Positions 1 through 4,975 of a stretch of 9,684 nucleotides of DNA are shown here, in pieces. The notes beneath the pieces were generated by a model. It worked only from the letters and a program-made list of their open reading frames with translations. It had not been told where the DNA came from and searched no databases. Within the stretch, counting starts at the first letter, position 1, and every line of letters begins with the position of its first letter. Origin of the DNA: Clostridia bacterium (GTDB taxonomy: Bacteria; Bacillota; Clostridia; Christensenellales; Aristaeellaceae); assembly GCA_017469605.1 (NCBI GenBank), contig JAFUGB010000021.1, positions 1-9,684 of the forward strand. Reading direction: 5' to 3'. The position numbers and the translations under genes are program-made.

Positions 1-136
1 GCCCCTTGCTCATGGGTTCCAGCTCCTGCCGCGCAGGGTCGCTGGGTATCAGGTTGTACATCGAATACATCAATAATGATAGAATCAGAAATACCACCAC
101 GATGTACCCGCAGCGCTTGAGAATATACTTGCCCAT
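1..136 (-). CDS. ABC transporter permease, OppB/DppB type, N-terminal part only
   Basis: Partial gene that starts at the ATG complementary to 134-136 and leaves the window after 45 codons. The visible protein begins MGKYILKRCG, then has one strongly hydrophobic stretch (about residues 11-28), then LIPSDPARQELEP. A first transmembrane helix followed by a P(G/S)DPA loop is the usual N-terminus of the first permease subunit of oligopeptide/dipeptide ABC importers, where it helps form the membrane channel. A GAGGGGG ribosome binding site lies just upstream of the start. The gene is downstream of, and on the same strand as, the family 5 binding protein at 309-2222, which supports the assignment. 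The substrate cannot be told: peptide, nickel and some sugar importers share this N-terminus. The second permease and the ATPase genes would be expected further out on the minus strand. Confidence 0.8.
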   Translation of the reverse strand, partial: MGKYILKRCGYIVVVFLILSLLMYSMYNLIPSDPARQELEPMSKG

Positions 137-181
137 TCGGCACCCCCTCAAAATTGCCTTTTGTTTCTTTCCCATTGCGGG

Positions 182-225
182 CAATGGCATCAGCCTATTC
201 TTTTCAAAGTAAGCTGATGTCATTG
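182..225 (-). repeat. Long imperfect stem-loop between binding protein and permease genes
   Basis: CAATGGCATCAGC (182-194) and GCTGATGTCATTG (213-225) form a 13-bp inverted repeat with a single mismatch (an A-C pair in the minus-strand transcript) and an 18-nt loop. The distal arm can also pair locally: CCATTG (172-177) with CAATGG (182-187) around a 4-nt loop. The element lies downstream of the terminator-like hairpin at 252-277 and upstream of the permease start. It may block 3' exonucleases or act in differential expression; the role is inferred. Confidence 0.5.
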
Positions 226-251
226 TCCGGAATATGAAATTGGGATGAAAA

Positions 252-277
252 GGGGCGGACACCGGAGTGTCCGCCCC
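252..277 (-). terminator. Terminator-like hairpin after the solute-binding protein gene
   Basis: GGGGCGGACAC (252-262) and GTGTCCGCCCC (267-277) make a perfect 11-bp GC-rich stem with a 4-nt loop. Read on the minus strand it is followed directly by TTTTC, so it resembles an intrinsic terminator with a short U-run. It starts about 30 nt after the binding protein stop codon and precedes the permease gene. It is therefore probably a leaky terminator or mRNA-stabilising element that keeps binding protein in excess over permease. Confidence 0.75.
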
Positions 278-308
278 CGTGAATTGTGGTTATAAAACCG
301 CGCTCACA

Positions 309-2222
309 TTACTCCGCGATGTTGGCATACAGGATGGCCTGCTCGAAATCCCAGTAGGAATCCTGCTCATAGCCTTCCAGCCAGTCGGGATACACAGTGA
401 TGTAAATGTTGGAGTACAGCGGCACTTCGGGCAGCAGCTCGTTCCAGCGCTGGATGAAGGCCTTCCACACTTCCAGATAGCCCTCGTCATCGCCGGCTTC
501 CACGCCGTATACCATGTCCATGGACAGCTTATCCAGTTCTTCATCGAAGATGAAGTCGGTGTTGTAGCCGTCAGCCACCATCTTGGGATCCAGGGTGAAG
601 CTGAAGGACTGGTCATACAGAGAAGTGAAGTTGCTGGCCAGGTTGTACATGCAGTAGGTGGGCACACCGTACTTGTCGCCCTGGGTGGCGTCACGGTACA
701 TGTAGTTCAGCAGCTCGGCAAAGCTCATGATGTTCTGGTTGATCTTGACGCCGGCAGCGGCGGTCTGCTCGCCATTGGCCAGCATGATGCCCAGCAGCTC
801 GGACACGGTGTTGCCCTCGGAGGAGGACCATTCGATCTCCAGGCCCATCAGGTAACGGCCGTCATCCAGCTTCTTGGTGTGCACGTAGTTGCCGGCCTGC
901 TCCTCGGTGACTTCCTTGTAGCGGACGCCCTCTACGTATTCGTTGCCGTTCTCATCCAGCACCCAGCCATCTTCGATCAGCAGCTCAACAGCGGCTTCGG
1001 GGTTGTAGGCATAGCTGTTCAGGTTTTCATCCAGCCATTCTTCGGCTTCCTTGTACATCCACATGGCAGTGCCGTAAGGTCCGTTCACAACGCCGCCCCA
1101 GCCCTGGCAGAAGGTGTTGGCAAACTCGTTGCGGTCCAGCAGCATGGCGATGGCATGACGGACAGCGGGGAACTGGGTGGGGCCGAAGTCGCTCTGGAAC
1201 ATCAGCTTGCCGTAGCCGGGACGGTCAAACTGGGTGTACTCAAAGCCATAGCCCAGGGCTTCCTTGTTGGCCTCATCCTCAATCAGGTCCATGGCCTGGT
1301 TGATGTGGCCGCCATCGGTGATGGTGTCATAGAAGTTGAAGGCGCCGGTCTTCAGAGCGTCGAACCAGGTGGCGTCCTCAGCCTTGGTGATGATGATCTT
1401 GGGCACGGAAGGCTTCTGGCCCTCGAAGTTGCCCTGGTAGTTCTCGTTGATGACCAGGGTGGCCTGCTTGGAAGCCTGATCGAATTCAACCAGGTTGTAG
1501 GGGCCGGCGGTCACGCGGTCTTCACCGGCGTTGAAGCGGGCATACTCCAGCTGCTTTTCAATGTTTTCCTTGGTCAGGCCCTCAAAGTATACGCCGTTGC
1601 CATCATCCTTGATGTCAACGTTCTCGCCCAGCCAGTACTTCATGCTGAAAGCGCTGAAGCCGGCATAGTTCAGATCGAAATAGTAGGGCACGTAATCGGA
1701 AGTAACGCTCACTTCGATGGTGTTGTCGTCCAGGATACGCAGGCCGCTGATGGTATCGGCGGTGCCGTCAAAGTATTCCTGGCCGCCCACAACGGTCAGA
1801 TAGCTGGTCAGCTTGGCGCCCACTTCGCCGGCAACGCTGGAGCAGCCGAAGGCGGTGGACCAGACAAAGTCCTTAACGGTGATGGCTTCGCCGTTGTTGA
1901 ACACCAGGCCGTCCTTGATCTTCACGGTGTAAGTCTTGGTGCCGTCTTCGTTCATATTGCCTTCGATGCCGTCGCACACGGTCTCGTTGATCACCAGAGC
2001 GCCGCCCTGATCAGACACAACGGTAGTGTAGTCGGTGGTGAAGTCGCGCAGCATCTTATCGGTGGCGTTGTTGGTCCACCAGGCGCCGGGCGCGAAGTCG
2101 CCGTTGATCTCGGTGGTAGCGCCGTAGATCAGCACGTGCTCGGTAGCAGCTTCTTCAGCGAAAGCGCCGGCCACAGACAGGACCATGCACAGAGCCAGAA
2201 GCAATGCAAGCAGTTTCTTCAT
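309..2222 (-). CDS. Extracellular solute-binding protein, family 5 (peptide/nickel ABC importer)
   Basis: Encodes 637 residues. The N-terminus MKKLLALLLALCMVLSVAGAFAEE is a classic Sec signal peptide with probable cleavage after AFA (about residue 22). The body has features of the OppA/DppA family: an early ligand-lobe segment (EHVLIYGATTEINGDF), an INETVCDGIEGN stretch, and the family-typical KDGLVFNNGEAITVKDFVWS block. The length is somewhat above the usual 500-600. The protein would capture oligopeptides or similar solutes outside the membrane and pass them to the permease encoded downstream. The start is set by a GGAGGAA ribosome binding site (complement of 2228-2234) five bases before the ATG. 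No Cys stands at the cleavage site: Cys12 lies inside the hydrophobic core without a lipobox. It is therefore predicted to be a non-lipidated secreted protein, which is unusual for a monoderm bacterium. Family call is secure; substrate is unknown. Confidence 0.93.
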   Translation of the reverse strand: MKKLLALLLALCMVLSVAGAFAEEAATEHVLIYGATTEINGDFAPGAWWTNNATDKMLRDFTTDYTTVVSDQGGALVINETVCDGIEGNMNEDGTKTYTVKIKDGLVFNNGEAITVKDFVWSTAFGCSSVAGEVGAKLTSYLTVVGGQEYFDGTADTISGLRILDDNTIEVSVTSDYVPYYFDLNYAGFSAFSMKYWLGENVDIKDDGNGVYFEGLTKENIEKQLEYARFNAGEDRVTAGPYNLVEFDQASKQATLVINENYQGNFEGQKPSVPKIIITKAEDATWFDALKTGAFNFYDTITDGGHINQAMDLIEDEANKEALGYGFEYTQFDRPGYGKLMFQSDFGPTQFPAVRHAIAMLLDRNEFANTFCQGWGGVVNGPYGTAMWMYKEAEEWLDENLNSYAYNPEAAVELLIEDGWVLDENGNEYVEGVRYKEVTEEQAGNYVHTKKLDDGRYLMGLEIEWSSSEGNTVSELLGIMLANGEQTAAAGVKINQNIMSFAELLNYMYRDATQGDKYGVPTYCMYNLASNFTSLYDQSFSFTLDPKMVADGYNTDFIFDEELDKLSMDMVYGVEAGDDEGYLEVWKAFIQRWNELLPEVPLYSNIYITVYPDWLEGYEQDSYWDFEQAILYANIAE

Positions 2223-2234
2223 GTTTCTTCCTCC

Positions 2235-2250
2235 ATAAAAAATTTTTTAT
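2235..2250. repeat. 16-bp perfect AT palindrome next to the binding protein RBS
   Basis: Eight bases ATAAAAAA are followed by their exact reverse complement. The palindrome abuts the Shine-Dalgarno element (2228-2234) in the 5' leader of the binding protein gene. It is wholly A/T and so could be chance. It could also form a weak hairpin that modulates ribosome access, or bind a regulator. Nothing else in the window carries it. Confidence 0.4.
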
Positions 2251-2327
2251 TTCAATCATCGATTGGGATGATCAAAAACCCGTTCCTGCCGTTTTGCCGC
2301 GAAAGCAACCGGACAAGTATAGAAATT

Positions 2328-2356
2328 ATTATATCAACCAACCGGGAAAAATGCAA
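2328..2356 (-). promoter_or_regulatory. Predicted promoter of the solute-binding protein gene
   Basis: On the minus strand TTGCAT (complement of 2351-2356) and a perfect TATAAT (complement of 2328-2333) are separated by 17 bp. The -35 matches consensus only in TTG. Transcription would start near 2321, leaving a leader of about 98 nt before the ATG at 2222. A GGACAA/TTGTCC inverted pair (2311-2316 and 2363-2368) brackets this promoter. I see no recognisable riboswitch in the leader. Confidence 0.6.
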
Positions 2357-2501
2357 TACCATTTGTCCAAAAAATCATCCGCTTTTGCATAACCAGAATA
2401 AAAAAGTTCATTTATTTTCCCGCTCCCCTATTTAAAATGTACAAATATTGTTTTTTTGCGGAAGCGGATGCAATTTTTCCTGTCCGCGATTGCAAAACCT
2501 G

Positions 2502-2511
2502 CCGGCGCCGG
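2502..2511. repeat. 10-bp GC palindrome just upstream of the egsA -35 box
   Basis: CCGGCGCCGG is perfectly self-complementary and ends six bases before the TTGACA at 2518. Position and symmetry suit an operator, but GC palindromes also arise by chance in GC-rich DNA. Apart from the two promoters, the AT palindrome and this element, I see nothing interpretable in the 359-bp divergent intergenic region (2223-2581). Confidence 0.3.
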
Positions 2512-2517
2512 AAACGG

Positions 2518-2546
2518 TTGACAGCGCCTTTTTTTAACGCTACAAT
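2518..2546 (+). promoter_or_regulatory. Near-consensus sigma-A-type promoter for egsA
   Basis: TTGACA (2518-2523), a 17-bp spacer containing a seven-T run, and TACAAT (2541-2546). Transcription would start near 2553, giving a leader of about 30 nt with an AAGGAGA ribosome binding site (2566-2572) nine bases before the ATG at 2582. The -35 box is perfect and the -10 differs from TATAAT at one base, so strong housekeeping expression is likely. Confidence 0.85.
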
Positions 2547-2581
2547 AGGCGCAGAATCCCGCGATAAGGAGAGACAGCGCT

Positions 2582-3928
2582 ATGCTTCAGTTTTCCAAAG
2601 CCACCCTGAACCAGCTCATCGTCCCCGGCGGCCATGCCTGCGCCTGCGGACGCGTCCATAAAATGGATATGGATTTTTTGCGCATCGAGCCCGGCGCGGT
2701 GAAATATATCCCCGAGGCGCTGCGGGCCGTGGGCGGCACAAAGCCCTTCATCGTCTGCGACGTCCATACCCGCGCCGCCGCCTGGGATAAGGTGCGGCCC
2801 ATCCTGGAGGAGGCGGGCATTCCCTATACCCTGTACTGCTTCCCCATGGAGCATGTGGAGCCCGACGAATACGCCGTGGGCAGCCTGACGATGGCCTTTG
2901 ACCCCGGCTGCGACTGCGTGATGGGCATCGGCAGCGGCGTGATCAACGACTGCTGCAAGGTGCTGTGCCACGCCATCGGCAAAAAGCAGCTGATCATCGG
3001 CACCGCCCCCAGCATGGACGGTTACGCCAGCAACAGCAGCAGCATGATCCGGGAGCGCATCAAGGTATCGCTGTACAACGCCGCCCCCGCCGCCATCATC
3101 TGCGATACCGATATCATTAAAAACGCCCCCATGCGCATGCTGTGGGCGGGCCTGGGCGATATGCTGGCCAAATACATTGCCCAGTGCGAATGGCGCATCA
3201 GCAACCTGGTCACCGGCGAATACTACTGCGAAAACATCGCCGGCCTCATGCGGGAAAGCCTGCGCCGGGTGGTGGAAAACGCCCCCGGCCTCAAAAACCG
3301 GGATGAAAAGGCCGTGCGGGCAACGGTGGAGGGCCTGGTGCTCAGCGGCATCGCCATGAGCTACGCCGGCATCAGCCGCCCGGCCAGCGGCCTGGAGCAC
3401 TATTTCAGCCACCTGTGGGAAATGATGTGCCTGGACCGGGGCACGCCCTACGAGCTGCACGGCATCCAGGTGGGCGTGGGTACGCTGATCGTGCTCAAGC
3501 TCTATGACGTCATCCGCACCATCACCCCCGACCGCAAAACCGCCGAGGATTTTATCAACAGCTTCAGCAACGAGGGATGGGAGGCCATGATCCGCCGCGT
3601 CTTCGGCAAGGCCGCCGAAACCGTAATCCAGCAGGAACACGAGCTGTTCCACAAGAATGACAAGGCCCGCCATGCCAAGCGCCTGGAGAACATCCTCAAC
3701 GGCTGGGAGGAGATCTTGCGCTTCATTGACGAGGAACTGCCCGAAACCGAAACCATTGCCGCCCTGATGCGCGATTTGGGTATGCCCATGACCCCCGCCG
3801 ATATCGGCATCAGCCGTGAGGATACCGAAAACGCCTTTATCGCCAGCCGCGATATCCGGGATAAATACCTTTCCAGCAGCCTGCTGTGGGACCTGGGCCT
3901 GCTCTATACCACCCGGGTGCCCGAGTAA
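2582..3928 (+). CDS. egsA: sn-glycerol-1-phosphate dehydrogenase (EgsA/AraM family)
   Basis: Encodes 448 residues of the iron-dependent alcohol dehydrogenase-like fold. These enzymes reduce dihydroxyacetone phosphate to sn-glycerol-1-phosphate with NAD(P)H in the cytoplasm, using one bound metal ion. Visible family motifs are the Rossmann-type glycine stretch GIGSGVIND (115-123), the GTAPSMDGYAS block (140-150), GLGD with metal-ligand candidate Asp193, GLEHYFSHLWE with His273 and His277, and ELHGIQVGVG with His293. Asp, His and His are the metal ligands known in the family, and all are present. The N-terminal CACGRVH segment (20-26) is common in bacterial AraM-type members. The length fits bacterial members, which are longer than archaeal G1P dehydrogenases of about 350 residues. 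The gene has its own promoter and terminator, so it is probably monocistronic. In Bacillus the product feeds heptaprenylglyceryl phosphate synthesis; no partner synthase gene is visible here. A related glycerol dehydrogenase role is less likely. Confidence 0.9.
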   Translation: MLQFSKATLNQLIVPGGHACACGRVHKMDMDFLRIEPGAVKYIPEALRAVGGTKPFIVCDVHTRAAAWDKVRPILEEAGIPYTLYCFPMEHVEPDEYAVGSLTMAFDPGCDCVMGIGSGVINDCCKVLCHAIGKKQLIIGTAPSMDGYASNSSSMIRERIKVSLYNAAPAAIICDTDIIKNAPMRMLWAGLGDMLAKYIAQCEWRISNLVTGEYYCENIAGLMRESLRRVVENAPGLKNRDEKAVRATVEGLVLSGIAMSYAGISRPASGLEHYFSHLWEMMCLDRGTPYELHGIQVGVGTLIVLKLYDVIRTITPDRKTAEDFINSFSNEGWEAMIRRVFGKAAETVIQQEHELFHKNDKARHAKRLENILNGWEEILRFIDEELPETETIAALMRDLGMPMTPADIGISREDTENAFIASRDIRDKYLSSSLLWDLGLLYTTRVPE

Positions 3929-3929
3929 T

Positions 3930-3966
3930 AAAAGCCGCCGGGGTCAACGCCCGGCGAAAGCTTTTC
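3930..3966 (+). terminator. Intrinsic terminator after egsA
   Basis: It begins one base after the egsA stop codon. An inner stem GCCGGG (3937-3942) / CCCGGC (3950-3955) has a 7-nt loop, and an outer stem AAAAGC (3930-3935) / GCTTTT (3960-3965) places a four-T run at the end. A small internal bulge separates the two stems. This is a plausible rho-independent terminator, weaker than ideal because the T-run is short. Confidence 0.65.
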
Positions 3967-4000
3967 CATATCCGGCGAAGCCCCGAAAAAACACATATCG

Positions 4001-4045
4001 AACCGAGGATCGCGCCTTTTCACGGGCACGGTCCTCGGTTTGTTT
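4001..4045. terminator. Second stem-loop between egsA and the hydrogenase locus
   Basis: AACCGAGGA (4001-4009) pairs perfectly with TCCTCGGTT (4032-4040) around a 22-nt loop. TGTTT follows on the plus strand, and a six-T run lies ten bases beyond the stem on the minus strand. It may be a back-up terminator that insulates the hydrogenase promoter from egsA readthrough. The large loop makes it less certain than the hairpin at 3930. Confidence 0.45.
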
Positions 4046-4089
4046 CCCGGCGGGGCCGATGTCCCAGGAATGTATTTTGGCTGTGCGCA

Positions 4090-4118
4090 TTGACAAAATG
4101 TCCTGTTATAGGTACAAT
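4090..4118 (+). promoter_or_regulatory. Near-consensus promoter for the hydrogenase regulatory block
   Basis: TTGACA (4090-4095), 17-bp spacer, TACAAT (4113-4118). The hexamers and spacing are the same as in the egsA promoter. Transcription would start near 4125. The first gene start at 4156 follows an AAGGGG ribosome binding site at 4143-4148. The promoter is overlapped by the direct repeat at 4092-4135, so it is probably a regulated strong promoter. Confidence 0.85.
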
Positions 4119-4135
4119 GAAGACAAAATAACCTG
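4092..4135 (+). promoter_or_regulatory. Paired 14-bp direct repeats across the promoter, putative operator
   Basis: GACAAAATGTCCTG (4092-4105) and GACAAAATAACCTG (4122-4135) match at 12 of 14 bases. Their starts are exactly 30 bp apart, close to three helical turns. The first copy covers most of the -35 box and the second covers the predicted start site. Two in-phase copies on one DNA face are typical of cooperative regulator binding, most simply repression. The factor is unknown; the pattern is not the Rex redox-repressor palindrome. Confidence 0.5.
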
Positions 4136-4155
4136 AAGTGAAAAGGGGAAACGGT

Positions 4156-4530
4156 ATGACGATTGCGGATATGGTACGTGTGCTGCACGCCCGGGTGCTG
4201 TGCGGACAGGAGCGGATCGATACCCCCGTGTATACGGCCTGCTGCTCTGACCTGATGAGCGATGTGCTGGCCTTTGTAAATGAAAAAACCGTGCTGATCA
4301 CCGGGCTGACCAATCCCCATGTGCTGCGCACCGCCGATATGCTGGACCTGAAATGCCTGGTGTTTGCCCGGGGCAAGGTGCCCGGGGAGGAGATCCTGGA
4401 GCAGGCCGACGAGCAGGGGCTGGTGGTGATCAGCACCAAAGCAACGGCCTTTACGGCCTGCGGGCTTCTGTATGAAGCGGGCCTGCGCGGCGTACCCATT
4501 GAATGGCCGGAAAGCGAGGACAGCCAATGA
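4156..4530 (+). CDS. DRTGG-domain protein of the hydrogenase locus
   Basis: Encodes 124 residues, essentially one DRTGG-type domain. The domain is named from CBS/phosphotransacetylase-associated proteins, has no proven activity, and is suspected to bind a small ligand or nucleotide. Recognisable stretches are CCSDLMSDVLAF (29-40), VLITGLTNPHVLRTADM (46-62), CLVFARGKVP (67-76) and the C-terminal FTACGLLYEAGL (99-110). Such stand-alone proteins recur next to clostridial [FeFe]-hydrogenase genes. It is soluble, with no signal peptide or membrane helix. The ATG at 4156 was chosen over an in-frame GTG at 4138 because AAGGGG (4143-4148) is correctly spaced for it and would lie inside the longer version. 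Its stop overlaps the next start as ATGA, so it is translationally coupled to the HATPase. A regulatory role in H2/redox signalling is inferred. Confidence 0.8.
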   Translation: MTIADMVRVLHARVLCGQERIDTPVYTACCSDLMSDVLAFVNEKTVLITGLTNPHVLRTADMLDLKCLVFARGKVPGEEILEQADEQGLVVISTKATAFTACGLLYEAGLRGVPIEWPESEDSQ

Positions 4531-4955
4531 GCGCCACCCTTCTTCATGCCGAATATCCCGTGGAATCCGAGGATTATACCCGCGCGGGCGAAGCCTCGGC
4601 CGATATCAAGCGCAAATTAAAGCAGCTGGGCGTGCCCGCCTCCGTGCTGCGCCGGGTGTCCGTGGCCAGCTATGAGGTGGAGCTCAACCTGGTAATCCAT
4701 TCCGATGGCGGCGTGCTCACATTGGAGGTCACGCCCGAGGCCGTGCGGCTGATCAGCGCTGACCGGGGCCCCGGCATTCCGGACCTGGACCTGGCCATGC
4801 GCGAGGGCTGGTCCACCGCCAGCGAAACGGCCCGCAGCCTGGGCTTCGGCGCCGGCATGGGCCTGCCCAATATGAAGCGCAACGCCGATGATTTCAGCAT
4901 AACCAGCGAGGTGGGCAAGGGAACCACCATTGATATGGGGTTCCGCCTGGCCTGA
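4527..4955 (+). CDS. RsbW-like ATP-binding protein (HATPase, putative Ser/Thr kinase)
   Basis: Encodes 142 residues, a single GHKL/HATPase fold of the anti-sigma-factor kinase type. The N box is SYEVELNLVIHS (49-59, with Glu50/Glu52, Asn54 and His58), the G1 box DRGPGI (79-84), and the G2 region GFGAGMGLPNMKR (106-118). RsbW/SpoIIAB-like proteins bind ATP and phosphorylate Ser or Thr on a partner protein, often inside a partner-switch. There is no DHp or receiver domain, so this is not an ordinary histidine kinase. The start is the ATG of the ATGA overlap with the DRTGG gene, with GAGGA just upstream. An in-frame ATG at 4503 would overlap more and lacks a good ribosome site. The sensory hydrogenase gene follows 20 nt later. 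The target is unknown; the two DRTGG proteins and the hydrogenase are the nearest candidates (inference). Confidence 0.85.
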   Translation: MSATLLHAEYPVESEDYTRAGEASADIKRKLKQLGVPASVLRRVSVASYEVELNLVIHSDGGVLTLEVTPEAVRLISADRGPGIPDLDLAMREGWSTASETARSLGFGAGMGLPNMKRNADDFSITSEVGKGTTIDMGFRLA

Positions 4956-4975
4956 GTTGAGAGGATTATTGCAAA

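Noticed and set aside
2188..2190. Cys12 of the binding protein as a lipoprotein cysteine
   Set aside because: The residue before it is Leu rather than Gly/Ala/Ser and the hydrophobic core continues past it, so it is not a lipobox.
267..2435. 722-codon plus-strand open frame opposite the solute-binding protein gene
   Set aside because: It mirrors a well-supported family 5 binding protein with signal peptide and ribosome site. The predicted protein is low-complexity Val/Gly/His/Gln-rich, as expected of antisense frames in GC-rich DNA, and has no ribosome binding site.
2540..3673. 377-codon minus-strand open frame opposite egsA
   Set aside because: Composition is Ala/Gly/His/Asp-rich shadow sequence without a domain, and it covers the egsA promoter and motif-bearing coding region.
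4090..4135. Rex (redox repressor) binding site at the module promoter
   Set aside because: The repeats are direct, not the TTGTGAA/TTCACAA-type palindrome, so Rex is not supported by sequence.
4138..4158. GTG start six codons upstream for the first DRTGG gene
   Set aside because: It would place the good AAGGGG ribosome site inside the coding sequence and lacks a site of its own; the ATG at 4156 is preferred.
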